Counted from the stretch's first letter, positions 1 through 9,273 are shown. The stretch: 64,000 nucleotides of DNA from Prosthecobacter dejongeii (GCF_014203045.1 NZ_JACHIF010000005.1:186001-250000), one strand, 5' to 3'. A program made the numbers and translations. The notes: generated from the letters alone by a model not told the origin.

Positions 1-278
1 CCAGGGCCGATGAAAAGGTCCCACCAGCCTGCCTTGATATCATTGGTCCAGCGGTCATCGGTGCCTTCCACTTCCTCCGTGTGGCCGGCGGCGTGCTGGC
101 TGCCGGAGAGCGCGTGGAAAAGCAGGATGGCATTGGACTTTTTGGCGTTCAGTTTGCCATACATCTCATAGGCCACCGTGATGCCAGGCAGGGAGTCGCC
201 ATTGGCAAAGACGAAGGGTTCGGCCTCGGAGCCGAGATGGAAGAAATGCGTGGCAGTTTTGCCCTGACCTTTAGACAT
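1..278 (-). CDS. metX: Homoserine O-acetyltransferase MetX, N-terminal part (runs off the left edge)
   Basis: The minus-strand frame from the ATG at 278 stays open to the window edge, giving about 92 residues. It begins [13 protein letters not shown] and contains [30 protein letters not shown] and [10 protein letters not shown]. These are hallmarks of the alpha/beta-hydrolase MetX family, which transfers an acyl group to homoserine in methionine synthesis: the 'Y-x-x-Y/M-G-x-L' strand, the HALSGS-H loop and the WW-x-x-x-GPG oxyanion region. The nucleophile serine and the Asp-His pair lie beyond the edge, so activity cannot be judged, and acetyl versus succinyl specificity is not resolved. No Shine-Dalgarno motif precedes the start. 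It faces the same way as mutY, 57 bases upstream of it. Confidence 0.85.
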   Translation of the reverse strand, partial: MSKGQGKTATHFFHLGSEAEPFVFANGDSLPGITVAYEMYGKLNAKKSNAILLFHALSGSQHAAGHTEEVEGTDDRWTNDIKAGWWDLFIGP

Positions 279-334
279 AAGCTGAGGACGTAGCAGCAGG
301 AAGGCCCGTCTTCAAGGTGCAAGGTGCCCCAGTC

Positions 335-1375
335 TCAGGCCTCTAGAGTAAAAGCCGAATGGGCCAGCAGCTTATCCAGCGCTTTCCGGTACGGGCTAGG
401 CATAGCCAGGGTGGCGAGGTCTCGGTGTGGAATCAGCCGATGGTTCTCCGGCCAAGCCTGCGCGGGGGTGGGAGGGAGTTCATGCACCCACAGCGTCACT
501 TTGTAGCGGGTGATGCCGTAGTTCATCTTGAGCAAGACCGCTGGAGGAGTGCCCGCCAGGTTTTCCGGCAGGGCGGGTAGCTTCCACAGGCCCGTGCGGC
601 GGGCACCTGTCTCTTGCTCTAGTAGCACGCCCTCAGCGGTCTGGAGGAAAACGACGCGCTCGGTGACTTCGGTGATCTGCGTCTTGTTCGCTTTCACGGG
701 CAATGACGTGGGAGCCGTGGCTTGGCAGTATTTTTTTACGGGGCACTGTGGGCACAAAGGCTGTGTCGGTTTGCAGAGGGTCTGGCCCAGCTCCATGAGG
801 GCGGAATTGAGGGCGCGAGGATCATCGGTGGCTTGGACCAGCTCCGTCGCGCGCTCCCAGAGACGCTTGCTGCCAGCCGTGGAGTCAATGGGCGTGGCAT
901 CATTATCCAGGCGCGAAAGGACACGAGCCACATTGCCATCCACGATGGGTTCTGCCAGGCCGTAGGCAAAGCTGGAAATGGCCCCCGCCGTGTAAGGGCC
1001 GATGCCGGGCAGGGCACGGATGGCGGTGGGGTCCGCTGGGAATAGGCCGCCGTGCTCAGCCACCACTGCTTGCGCCAGCTTCTGCAAATTGCGCGCGCGC
1101 CGGTAGTAACCCAGCCCCTCCCAGGCCTTTAGGATCTCACTTTCAGAAGCGGCCGCCAGAGTGGCAAAATCTGGAAAGAGCGCCAGCCAGCGCGCATAAT
1201 ACCCACGATCCAGCACGGTGCTGATCTGCGTCTGCTGCAGCATGATCTCCGAGACCAAAATGGCATACGCATCCCGCGTCTGCCGCCACGGGTAGTCGCG
1301 CCCGTTTTGGCGAAACCAGGAGACCAGAGCGGTGGAGATGAGCGGGGCAGGAGACAGCATGCAGTGATCATCCAT
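335..1375 (-). CDS. mutY: A/G-specific adenine DNA glycosylase MutY
   Basis: 346 residues, close to the usual 350. MutY removes adenine mispaired with 8-oxoguanine in base-excision repair. The catalytic Glu43 sits in SEIMLQQTQ, the helix-hairpin-helix LPGIGPYTAGA spans about 122-132, and the catalytic Asp146 lies in IVDGNVARVLSR. The iron-sulfur loop has Cys201, Cys208, Cys211 and Cys217 in the expected C-x6-C-x2-C-x5-C spacing. The C-terminal part (about 230-346) is the NUDIX-like domain that reads 8-oxoG. The ATG at 1375 is used; an internal ATG five codons later is also possible. No Shine-Dalgarno motif is visible. The gene stands between metX and the lipid-modifying fusion, with no sign of an operon beyond shared strand. 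Confidence 0.96.
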   Translation of the reverse strand: MDDHCMLSPAPLISTALVSWFRQNGRDYPWRQTRDAYAILVSEIMLQQTQISTVLDRGYYARWLALFPDFATLAAASESEILKAWEGLGYYRRARNLQKLAQAVVAEHGGLFPADPTAIRALPGIGPYTAGAISSFAYGLAEPIVDGNVARVLSRLDNDATPIDSTAGSKRLWERATELVQATDDPRALNSALMELGQTLCKPTQPLCPQCPVKKYCQATAPTSLPVKANKTQITEVTERVVFLQTAEGVLLEQETGARRTGLWKLPALPENLAGTPPAVLLKMNYGITRYKVTLWVHELPPTPAQAWPENHRLIPHRDLATLAMPSPYRKALDKLLAHSAFTLEA

Positions 1376-1410
1376 GAGGCAGTCGAAAAAGCGCTTTCAC
1401 AAGGCCTGTT

Positions 1411-3990
1411 TTAGGAGCCGATGAGTCCTCGAAAGCCTTTGGGTAAATGAACCCCCGCCACAGCCAGTGCCACCATGGTCAAAGGCGTGCGCGGGCGATA
1501 AGCGAGATAGCGCCCCTGCCACTCCGGCTGGTACTTCTTTTTGAAGTTGAAGAGGCTTTTGTAGCCGTAAAATCGGTCGAAATTATCAAACAAGAATTTC
1601 ACGGCTCGGTCCTCACGGGTCAGCACCGCATTTTCTTCCCCCGCTTCCACATTGGCCAGCGGCGCATTGCCCAGGCTGATCTGTTCCACTGCGAGTGTTT
1701 TGAAGTGGTCAATGGCTTCCACGATTAAAAAGTCCATGACATCTCGCACATCCTCCCGGCCACGCATGAGATCGAGACAACGGCCTTTCCCCTGGGCGTA
1801 AGGCCACCAGGTGGCAAAGGCCTCAATGCGGCCCTCTGGGTTACGCACGATGGAGACCCCTCGCTGGCGAATCATCTGAAGATCAAAACTTCCGAGATCA
1901 AAGGTCATCTCACCCCCGTGTTTGTTTTCTAACCAATTCTGTGATAACAGTTGAAGCTGTGCTTCCAGGCCGTGATCGGGTGCCGGGGTGGCATCATACC
2001 ATTGATAAGTGAGGCCGTTTTTTCGTGCTTTGTTGCGGGCTGTGCGGAGGTTCTGAAACTTACCGCCTTCCAGTTTAAAATCGGCTGCGTCCAGGCGTGC
2101 ATCTTCGCCCACTTTCACGATGACGAATCCGGCTTCCTCATAGAGGGAACGGTTGTTGACGTGGGCACAGTAAAACACAGGCTCCCAATCTTGCCGGGCA
2201 CAATATTGAGCAAAGGCGGAGATCAGGCCAGGCCGGGCTTCTTCAGGGCAAATAGGGTCGGCTAGAGCGACGGCATACTTACGCCACAAGGCATAGGCGA
2301 TGCAGCCCGAGCTGTCTCCGCTGAAGAAGTAACGTTTGTCCTCCAGCAGAGCAAAACTATCCATGGGATCTCGGCCATGCTGAATGATGAGCTGCTCCAC
2401 CTGCGCACGTTCCTCTGGGGTGGCTTCAGGCAGACGCTTTTTGAGCACGGGCCGGAGCATGAGTCCCAGCACCACCACGGCACTGAGCAGGCTGCCGCCT
2501 CGCAGATTGGACAGGAAAAGTCGCACATCTCGGCTGCCATCCATGTCGAGTTCACTTTTCCGTAGAATGACGGCAGAGGCCGCACCGTTGATGCAATCCA
2601 TCCAGGTGAGAGCTTCCCCCATTTCACCGCGCTCACTGAACTGGCGCAGGCCAGAGGTGCCATAGATCAGCAGGCCCAGGGCCAGCACCGGTGCCGCCAT
2701 AAAGGCCAAGCGCAGGGAAGGCGCGTCTGACCGGGCGAGAAAGGCGTGCCGCCAGCGGACCAGCGGGACGAGCAAAACCAGGGCCGCCAAGGTGTGATGC
2801 CAGTCAAACGCGCGTGTCAGGTGAACCACGGAGGAGACGCTGAGAAGGATCAGCGTCAGCAGCCAGGCGATGTGTTTATGCCGTCCTAAACCACGCGCGA
2901 GAGCCAGGAGGCCGAGGCCTGAAAAAAACAGCAGCAGGCGGCTGTTGTCTCGTATGCCCAGCGGCAGCCACTGTTCCATCCAGTCCAGGACTTCGGGGGA
3001 TTTTAAAGTCAGCGCTTCCAGTAAATTTCCAGCCCCCATGATCGTGACCGCCCACACCAAAAAGCGCAGAGAATGGCGGCGGGAAAAAATGAAAATCAGA
3101 GCCAGCAGGATCGCCAATGCTGCTGCTGGCCAAAGTGGCGAAAGTCCCAGCGGAAGTGGTTGGCTGAGGGATGGCGGTGCAGCAGCACTATTGTCACCCA
3201 AGACCCAATTCACCCCGCGTGATACCCACTGCTGGAAGGAATCGTCTGGCCCATTGAACCCATGGTTGGCACCGGGCACCAAGTAGAGAGCTTTAGCAGA
3301 TCTGAGGCTCTGCACCCAGGCGGTGGAAGCCATGAAATCCGCACCGCCATGAAACTGGGCCACTCGCAGGTCCTTCATCGCGGAGCTGAATTCCGAAAGA
3401 CTAAAGGTGCCAGGCCCTTCTGGGGTGATCCCCAGTTCATCTTTATCTCTCAAGCCATAGCGTCCACGGCTGTCAGCGCTGAAGAGGAGCAATCCTGCCA
3501 GTGAAGGGGATCTTTCCGGGCCTCCCGCTGCGGCGACGGCCTGCACCGCCCCCATGCTCCAGCCTCCATAGATGACTGGGACGCGGCTGCCGCCACAGCG
3601 TCCGGTAGCATCGGCAGCTAAGGTGGCCATATCCTTCGCCAAGGTTTTTTGATCGTAATCTTTGACAGCGTAGTCGCGCAGATCAAAGCCCACCACATAG
3701 ACGCCCTCATCACGCAGCCAGTGGGCCACTGCGTCTTCCCACGCAGACCAGCCACCATCGCCGGAACCGAAGATCAGAATAGCCCGTGGAGGGTTCTCAT
3801 CCGGTTCATACAGCCTCACTTTCGCGGTGCCATGGATCAGAGCGATGGAGGCTTTTGGGGTAGGGCCCTCATCTTCGTCCTCCTGCGCCTGGGCGGGTGC
3901 CTGTAGGATGAAGAGGAAGAGAGCAAGGAGACGAAAAGTCTGAAGCATGGGGTGAGATGAAAAACGACGAATTGGGCCAGGCATTTTCAC
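1411..3990 (-). CDS. VirJ/AcvB-like exported hydrolase fused to MprF-like lysyl-phosphatidylglycerol synthase
   Basis: 859 residues. Residues 15-35 form a signal peptide or first membrane helix (LLALFLFILQAPAQA). Residues about 45-270 are an alpha/beta-hydrolase of the VirJ/AcvB type: strand ILIFGSGDGGW, nucleophile elbow GGWSMGA with Ser145, later GGAD and the His in GANHGFNG. About seven hydrophobic helices follow (280-530). From about 535 to the end is the cytoplasmic DUF2156/GNAT-like aminoacyltransferase of MprF/LpiA, with DPMDSFALLEDKRYFFS, RTARNKARKNG, LDLMRGRED and FNFKKKYQPEWQGRYL. MprF moves lysine from Lys-tRNA to phosphatidylglycerol; AcvB is known as a lysyl-phosphatidylglycerol hydrolase usually encoded beside lpiA. 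Joining both in one chain is inferred to give opposed activities on each side of the membrane. The membrane part is shorter than a full 14-helix MprF. The start is GTG at 3990 or ATG at 3984, with AGGGA just upstream; GTGA overlaps the preceding stop. Confidence 0.85.
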   Translation of the reverse strand: MKMPGPIRRFSSHPMLQTFRLLALFLFILQAPAQAQEDEDEGPTPKASIALIHGTAKVRLYEPDENPPRAILIFGSGDGGWSAWEDAVAHWLRDEGVYVVGFDLRDYAVKDYDQKTLAKDMATLAADATGRCGGSRVPVIYGGWSMGAVQAVAAAGGPERSPSLAGLLLFSADSRGRYGLRDKDELGITPEGPGTFSLSEFSSAMKDLRVAQFHGGADFMASTAWVQSLRSAKALYLVPGANHGFNGPDDSFQQWVSRGVNWVLGDNSAAAPPSLSQPLPLGLSPLWPAAALAILLALIFIFSRRHSLRFLVWAVTIMGAGNLLEALTLKSPEVLDWMEQWLPLGIRDNSRLLLFFSGLGLLALARGLGRHKHIAWLLTLILLSVSSVVHLTRAFDWHHTLAALVLLVPLVRWRHAFLARSDAPSLRLAFMAAPVLALGLLIYGTSGLRQFSERGEMGEALTWMDCINGAASAVILRKSELDMDGSRDVRLFLSNLRGGSLLSAVVVLGLMLRPVLKKRLPEATPEERAQVEQLIIQHGRDPMDSFALLEDKRYFFSGDSSGCIAYALWRKYAVALADPICPEEARPGLISAFAQYCARQDWEPVFYCAHVNNRSLYEEAGFVIVKVGEDARLDAADFKLEGGKFQNLRTARNKARKNGLTYQWYDATPAPDHGLEAQLQLLSQNWLENKHGGEMTFDLGSFDLQMIRQRGVSIVRNPEGRIEAFATWWPYAQGKGRCLDLMRGREDVRDVMDFLIVEAIDHFKTLAVEQISLGNAPLANVEAGEENAVLTREDRAVKFLFDNFDRFYGYKSLFNFKKKYQPEWQGRYLAYRPRTPLTMVALAVAGVHLPKGFRGLIGS

Positions 3991-4697
3991 GATCCCTGAC
4001 GATAGGAACTGCCCTTGGCCATTTCCCGTAGAAGCTCAATCTGGATCTGCTGCACCTCCATGAGGCGAGTCGCCTGCTGATGCAGCATGTAGTCCATTTT
4101 GTCATGCAGATGGCGGATCTCGAGCTCGGCCTTGAGATTGATTTTGTAATCGTTTTCAGCCCGCTTCCGGTCGCGGCTTTCCTGACGATTTTGGCTCATC
4201 ATGATCACGGGTGCTTGCAGGGACGCTAAGCAGGAGAGAATGAGGTTGAGCAGAATGAAGGGGTAAGGGTCATAGCCCCGGTCTGCCAAAAGGACGACAT
4301 TCAGGAGGATCCAGCAGGCCATGAAACCGCCAAAGGCCAGAATGAACGTCCAGCTACCGCCAAATTCAGCCAGCTTGTCTGAAAGCTTTTCACCCAGGGT
4401 GAGCTGGCCCTCCTCCTCGTCTTCGCTGTCTGGGTGTTCGCTGAGCAGCTCCTGACGATGCAGGCTTTGCAAGACTTCCTCGTCCAGTTGATTGAGATCG
4501 CCTAACTGGCTTTGCAATAAATGTCGCACATAGTCCAGACGCGCTTCATTGAGCACTTCCGTGCTGATCAAGGAATCTGGATTCAGTTCCGGATGCGTGC
4601 TGCGGAGGATGTCGGCGATTTGTGGAGGCAAGGCCGTGAGAGGCCGCAGCTTGTTAGGCGAAAAGGATTTGCCAGTGACCGCACATGTTTGAGTCAT
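3987..4697 (-). CDS. DUF1003 membrane protein
   Basis: 236 residues. The core matches DUF1003: LSDKLAEFGGSWTFILAFGGFMACWILLN (first helix), a second helix in PFILLNLILSCLASLQAPVIMMSQNRQ, then the conserved RDRKRAENDYKINLKAELEIRHLHDK with a cytoplasmic tail that looks coiled-coil. The N-terminal 90 residues are soluble and acidic, and begin CAVTGKSFS, a short Cys-containing segment seen in some family members. The molecular function of the family is not known. The last codons overlap the start of the VirJ-MprF fusion by four bases (GTGA), so the two are almost certainly co-transcribed and translationally coupled. This suggests a membrane role linked to lysyl-phosphatidylglycerol, though that link is inference. 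Confidence 0.85.
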   Translation of the reverse strand: MTQTCAVTGKSFSPNKLRPLTALPPQIADILRSTHPELNPDSLISTEVLNEARLDYVRHLLQSQLGDLNQLDEEVLQSLHRQELLSEHPDSEDEEEGQLTLGEKLSDKLAEFGGSWTFILAFGGFMACWILLNVVLLADRGYDPYPFILLNLILSCLASLQAPVIMMSQNRQESRDRKRAENDYKINLKAELEIRHLHDKMDYMLHQQATRLMEVQQIQIELLREMAKGSSYRQGS

Positions 4698-4752
4698 GGG
4701 TGACCATGCCGCGAAACTATGCGAATAACAAGTCAGGTCCTTCTTGGGGACA

Positions 4753-6870
4753 TCAGCGTGCGGAGACGGATTTACCGGTGCCTTTCAGCAGTTTTTCCAG
4801 CGCTTCGTCAGGTGCCACGCCTTTCTTGAGCGCTTCGCCGTATTCGGACTTGGCTTTGTCCCACTGCGGAGGGTCCCAGGTGGCATAAAGCACGGCCAGA
4901 TTGAAGTGGGCTTCCCCGTAGTTCGGATCAATGGCGAGAGCGGTTTTAAATTCGCGCTCGGCACGGTCTAACAAATTCAGCTTCGTCGAAATGATGCCCA
5001 GGTAATGGCGGGCGCGGGCATTTTTGGAGTTTTTAGCCAGGCCTTTTTCAAAGGCTGCCGTGGCATCGTTCCAGCGTTGTTGTTTGAAGTGGGTGACGCC
5101 GAGGTGAAAGGCGGCCAGTTCGTGAGTGGGGTCAATCGTCAGGCACTTTTTCAGAGCTGCCTCAGCTTCACTGAGTTTGTTTTCACGCTGGCGTGAGTAC
5201 CCCAGGCCGACCAAGGCTGTGGTGCTCTTGGGGTCAGCCCGCAGGGCGTCTTCATACAGAGCGGCGGCTTCGCTGAATTTCTGAGCACCGAAGGCTTCGT
5301 TGGCTTTCAGCAAGAGAGCATCCACAGGCTTTTCGGTCGGGGCTGTGCCCGCAGGTTTGGGGGCTTGGGCGATGAGGGTGCCCTGGATGCCATCTCCACC
5401 CAGCATTTCACGAACGGAGGGATCGGAAAAAAGTTTCTCTTCATCCGGTGTCAGCGTCATGCGGCTGCCACGCAGCTCTTCCACCTGCTCCAGCAGCTTG
5501 GAGGACACGCCCTGCATCTTTTGCAGTTCCGCTAAGACGAGGTCCTTGGCCTGCTGTTGGCGATATTGGCTGCGCAGTTGGCGCATGATGATCTCACGCA
5601 GCAGCTCATTTTCTTGAGCCAGTTCAGGGGTCATGGCGGCAGGTTTACCGTCTTGCAGGTTTTTGAGTTGCAGGGTCAGGTCTGCCACTTGGTTTTGAAA
5701 GGTGGCGCTCTGCTGGCGCAGGGCGGTCATTTCCGTTTGCAGGGTGGTGATCTGCCCCCGCAGTTGAGTGATCTCTTGGTCCTTGCGGGTAACGTCTGAC
5801 TGGAGGCTGGCCACCTGCTTTTGCGCCGTTTCCAATTCCTTTTTCAGGCGATCATTTTCAGCCACGATGAGTTTCACGTCGTCTTTGGCCGGTGCGCGTT
5901 TTTTCAGGGCTTCGATTTCCGTCTGCATGCCCAGGGCTTGGGCACTGAGCTTGTCCCTTTCCTGCACGGCGATGTCGCGTGCAGACACCGCTTCGTTGCG
6001 CTGTTTCACGGCGGCATCACGCTCCACCAGGAGTTCGTTGCGTTCTTTTTCCAGAGTGGAAATGCGCAGGGAGGCATCGGCCAATTTTTGGGAAGCTTCT
6101 TTGGAGGCTTGTTCGGCAGCGGTCAGGCGCTGAGAGGCTTTGCGATACTCGACTTCGATGTTCAGCTTTTCTTTAACCAGGGCATCGAGTTGCCCATTGG
6201 CAGCGCGGCCCGCAGCCACTTCCTGTTTCATGGTCTCGATGGCTTTTTCCATCGCCGCAGACTTGCCAGCCAGGGTCTCTTTATCTTCGCGGGCGGTGGT
6301 GATTTCTCCGGAGGCCCACTGGTACCACTGCTGCCACTTCGTGAGGTCCATCTGCATCTGGTTGTTTTGGGTCTCCAGTTGCAGCATGCGCTGGCGGTAG
6401 TTTTGTTCCCACTGGGAAAGCACATCACTCAGGCTGGGTAGGGTGCCTGCCGGGGCGGCGAGGGTGCCGGGGCCGGGAGCCTCCGTGCTGCCAGTGAAAA
6501 CGGGCATCGTCGGGGCCGCTGCGGGTGCGGGTGCTGCCGTGGGAGCAGGGGCGGGGGCTGCGGCTGGCTGCGCGAGGCGGCCCTGCACACGTGTGATGGC
6601 CTGCTGGGTGAGCCCACGGCGGTTCGCCAGGAGATTCGGCTGCCATTCAGGATGGCTCTGGGCCACGGTGTCAAAGATCTGCCCCATCTGCTGATAGACC
6701 TGGAGGGCACCGGCGAAATTGCCGTCCGTTTCCATCTTTTCAGCGTCTTTTTTCATCAAGTAACCCCGGAAAAACTGCTCGGCAGCATCGTCCACCTGCG
6801 CGGAAGCGAAGGGAGCGAAAAGGAGTGCGAGACCAAAGGCGGCCAGGGGGGCGAGGCGCATTTTCTTCAT
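4753..6870 (-). CDS. Exported coiled-coil protein with C-terminal TPR repeats
   Basis: About 705 residues from the ATG at 6870, chosen because MKKMRLAPLAAFGLALLFAPFASAQ is a clean signal peptide; the frame is open upstream to 6930 but that extension is not signal-like. Residues about 110-150 form a Pro/Ala linker. Residues about 165-460 are a long heptad-rich coiled coil (runs of A, K, E, Q and L). Residues about 525-690 hold at least four tetratricopeptide repeats (for example LLKANEAFGAQKFSEAAALY, ALVGLGYSRQRENKLSEAEA and ARHYLGIISTKLNLLDRAER). The likely role is a periplasmic scaffold or cell-envelope organiser; the partner is unknown. It is divergent from the Tat-exported oxidoreductase, with about 160 bases between the two starts. 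Confidence 0.8.
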   Translation of the reverse strand: MKKMRLAPLAAFGLALLFAPFASAQVDDAAEQFFRGYLMKKDAEKMETDGNFAGALQVYQQMGQIFDTVAQSHPEWQPNLLANRRGLTQQAITRVQGRLAQPAAAPAPAPTAAPAPAAAPTMPVFTGSTEAPGPGTLAAPAGTLPSLSDVLSQWEQNYRQRMLQLETQNNQMQMDLTKWQQWYQWASGEITTAREDKETLAGKSAAMEKAIETMKQEVAAGRAANGQLDALVKEKLNIEVEYRKASQRLTAAEQASKEASQKLADASLRISTLEKERNELLVERDAAVKQRNEAVSARDIAVQERDKLSAQALGMQTEIEALKKRAPAKDDVKLIVAENDRLKKELETAQKQVASLQSDVTRKDQEITQLRGQITTLQTEMTALRQQSATFQNQVADLTLQLKNLQDGKPAAMTPELAQENELLREIIMRQLRSQYRQQQAKDLVLAELQKMQGVSSKLLEQVEELRGSRMTLTPDEEKLFSDPSVREMLGGDGIQGTLIAQAPKPAGTAPTEKPVDALLLKANEAFGAQKFSEAAALYEDALRADPKSTTALVGLGYSRQRENKLSEAEAALKKCLTIDPTHELAAFHLGVTHFKQQRWNDATAAFEKGLAKNSKNARARHYLGIISTKLNLLDRAEREFKTALAIDPNYGEAHFNLAVLYATWDPPQWDKAKSEYGEALKKGVAPDEALEKLLKGTGKSVSAR

Positions 6871-7030
6871 GGGGAGGGGGAATTTAGCGGAAAGGCAGCC
6901 CTTTGTAAATAGCGGTGCAACATTGCCCACTGGACGGGAAACCCCTTGGTTGCTAGCATTTGGGCGTAATTTCGGGAAAAAACAGCCGTTTATCTCGATT
7001 CCCCCAACTCAACCACATAGCATAAACCCC

Positions 7031-8482
7031 ATGGGTCTTAATATCATCTCACGCCGTCATTTTCTGGGCCGCACGGCAGGCCTCGCCGCTGGTGCCTTCG
7101 CAGGTCCAAACCTCCTCCTCCGTGGCCAGAACTCCGCCAGCAAGAAGCTGAACCTTGCCGTCATCGGTGCCAATGGCAAAGGCCAGTCCGATACCCAAGG
7201 AGTGACGCTGGATCACAACATCGTGGCCCTGGTGGACGTGGACATGAACCGCCTCAATGAAGCGGCCAAGAAGCGCGAAGACCACCACGTGAAGTCCGGC
7301 CAGGCAGCCCCTGCCGCACCGAAGCTGTATCAGGACTTCCGCAAGATGTTCGACGAAATGGCCAATGAGATTGATGGCGTCATCATCTCCACGCCTGACC
7401 ACACTCACTACGTGGCCGCGATGCATGCCATCAAGCATAACAAGCACGTCTGCGTTCAGAAGCCACTTTGCAACTACATCGGCGAAGTGCGTGAGCTGCA
7501 CCAGGCAGCGAAGACCGCGAAGATCACCACCCAGATGGGGAACCAGGGCCGTACGATGGAAGGCCAGCGCCTGGCCAAGGAGTGGATCGAGCAGGGGGCC
7601 ATCGGCACCTTGAAAGAAATCCGCCTGTGGACCAACCGCCCCATCTGGCCCCAGGGCCCGCTGGTGAAGAAGGCCGCTGAGTGCCCAGCCAACCTCGACT
7701 GGGACCTCTGGCTCTCCAGCGAAGCGAAGGAGCCTTATTTCGAATTTGAAATCCCTGAAGGCATGAGCGGCAAGCGCGGCAACAGCCTCCACCCCTTCAA
7801 CTGGCGTGGCTGGTGGCAGTTCGGCTCCGGTGCTCTGGGTGACATGGGGTGCCACATCATGGACGCCACCTTCAGCATCCTCGGCCAGCTCATCCCTGAG
7901 CGCATTGACGCCACCAGCAGCCCGATCTCGGATACCTGCGCCCCGGTGTGGTCTGACCTCGTCTATCACATGCCTGCTGGCAAGCATGGAGCCCTCAAGG
8001 TCTCCTGGAATGACGGCTCCAAGGACGGCAAGCCGAACAAGCCTGAAATCTCCCCGCACATGACCAGTGAGCTGGCCAAGAAGGCTTTCGAAAAAGCCAG
8101 CAGCGGCATGATGTTCATCGGCACCGAAGGCACCGTCTTTGAAGGTGAAGCCTATTGCGGCAGCCCCGTCATTTACAATGAAGAGCGCTACACCCAGGTG
8201 CGTCTCGACATGAAGGCCGGCAAAATCAAGAAAACCGAAACCCGCAGCGTGATGCCGAACAATCCGCAGGGCGAGTGGGCTCACCACATCGTCAACGGCG
8301 GTCTGCCAAGCTCCAACTTCGACTATAGCTGCCCGCTGACCGAGTTCGTGCTTCTGGGCAACCTGGCCGTGCGTGCTCAGCAGAGCGTGCAGTGGGACAA
8401 GCAGGGCATGAAGGTCTCCAATGCCGAAGCGCCGAACAAGTTCGTCTCCCGCCCCGCTTACCGCGACGGTTGGAAAGCTTAA
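7031..8482 (+). CDS. Tat-exported Gfo/Idh/MocA family NAD(P)-dependent oxidoreductase
   Basis: 483 residues from the ATG at 7031; the frame is open upstream but only this start gives the twin-arginine signal SRRHFLGRTAGLAAGAFAG. The Rossmann segment LNLAVIGANGKGQSDT follows at about residue 40. The family motif around the catalytic lysine is present as HNKHVCVQKPLCNY (the EKP-like 'QKP'). The C-terminal part (WGQFGSGALGDMGCHIMD-like region, YSCPLTEFVLLGNLAVR) is typical of the large verrucomicrobial and planctomycete subfamily. Such enzymes oxidise or rearrange sugars, often in the periplasm, and keep a bound nicotinamide cofactor. The substrate is not predictable. A strong terminator follows directly. 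Confidence 0.88.
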   Translation: MGLNIISRRHFLGRTAGLAAGAFAGPNLLLRGQNSASKKLNLAVIGANGKGQSDTQGVTLDHNIVALVDVDMNRLNEAAKKREDHHVKSGQAAPAAPKLYQDFRKMFDEMANEIDGVIISTPDHTHYVAAMHAIKHNKHVCVQKPLCNYIGEVRELHQAAKTAKITTQMGNQGRTMEGQRLAKEWIEQGAIGTLKEIRLWTNRPIWPQGPLVKKAAECPANLDWDLWLSSEAKEPYFEFEIPEGMSGKRGNSLHPFNWRGWWQFGSGALGDMGCHIMDATFSILGQLIPERIDATSSPISDTCAPVWSDLVYHMPAGKHGALKVSWNDGSKDGKPNKPEISPHMTSELAKKAFEKASSGMMFIGTEGTVFEGEAYCGSPVIYNEERYTQVRLDMKAGKIKKTETRSVMPNNPQGEWAHHIVNGGLPSSNFDYSCPLTEFVLLGNLAVRAQQSVQWDKQGMKVSNAEAPNKFVSRPAYRDGWKA

Positions 8483-8522
8483 TCGCTGCTTAGCACCCGT
8501 TTGGGACGGGTTTTAAGATCCA

Positions 8523-8562
8523 CAAAAAACCCGGCATTGCTCAGGCAGTGCCGGGTTTTTTT
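8523..8562. terminator. Rho-independent terminator
   Basis: An A-run, the stem CCCGGCATTGC, a TCAG loop, GCAGTGCCGGG and then seven Ts. The inner part contains one G-T pair. Because A-tract and T-tract flank the stem, it can act for the oxidoreductase gene on the plus strand and for the minus-strand gene ending at 8593. Confidence 0.9.
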
Positions 8563-8592
8563 AATGTTGAAAGAGTCTGGTGAAAAAAATTC

Positions 8593-9186
8593 TCACTTGC
8601 TCACACGAGCATGCCATTCATCCAGTTGATGGCCGAAAAAGGGATACAGCGTGCCGGAGTCAAAAAGGCGGCGTTGGTTGGCCGAATCTACGGTGATCAC
8701 GCGCAGAGACTGTTCCTGGGTGCTGCCATCTGGATAGGTGGTGCTGATGCGGCGTGGGAAGCCCATCGCGCGGTCCATCCAGATCAGTCGGCTGCCGCCC
8801 CCGGCGAGGGATTCGCGGTAGCGGGAGTATCCGGTGCCGCCGATGATATCCACCACCTCAAATTTAGCGCGGCTGCTCAGAGCCTCGTAGATCTTCGTCA
8901 ACTCTGGGATGGGACCTGAGGGTGCGGCTCCGGTCTGGGTGGAAACCACCGTGTTATTGCGGCAGACCGTGATCGCGATTTCAGCTTCTTGATTGGTGAA
9001 CTCATGTCTCCAGTCCGCACCTTCGATGGAATACACACTGCAAGTCCGCGTGATGTTTCCCCGGCTATCGCGCTGGGAAGACTCCTCCACCCAGGTCAGA
9101 GTTTTGGGCAACTGCATGGACGCCAACTGGGCACTGGACCATAACGTGGAAAGAAGGAGAAGGGCCAGGATAGAGCAAATTTTCAT
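8593..9186 (-). CDS. Exported protein of unknown function
   Basis: 197 residues. The start MKICSILALLLLSTLWSSAQ is a signal peptide, cut probably after SSA. The mature part is beta-strand-rich (TLTWVEESSQRDSRGN, CSVYSIEGADWRHEF, RLIWMDRAMGFPRRIS) with spaced aromatic residues, suggesting a small periplasmic or lipid-binding beta fold. I do not recognise a family. It ends close to the bidirectional terminator at 8523. The next gene on this strand is the peroxiredoxin, 87 bases upstream, and no shared function is evident. Confidence 0.7.
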   Translation of the reverse strand: MKICSILALLLLSTLWSSAQLASMQLPKTLTWVEESSQRDSRGNITRTCSVYSIEGADWRHEFTNQEAEIAITVCRNNTVVSTQTGAAPSGPIPELTKIYEALSSRAKFEVVDIIGGTGYSRYRESLAGGGSRLIWMDRAMGFPRRISTTYPDGSTQEQSLRVITVDSANQRRLFDSGTLYPFFGHQLDEWHARVSK

Positions 9187-9273
9187 GCAGAAAGCTGCGA
9201 AATTGAAGGTGTCGAACGCAGGCAGATACTTATGGCTGACGCCGAAAGATCAATGCGAAATCACACCCTCTTT

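Noticed and set aside
7049..8287. 412-codon frame on the minus strand inside the Gfo/Idh/MocA gene
   Set aside because: Antisense shadow of a clearly conserved gene; the translation is His/Val/Ala/Gly-rich without a recognisable domain.
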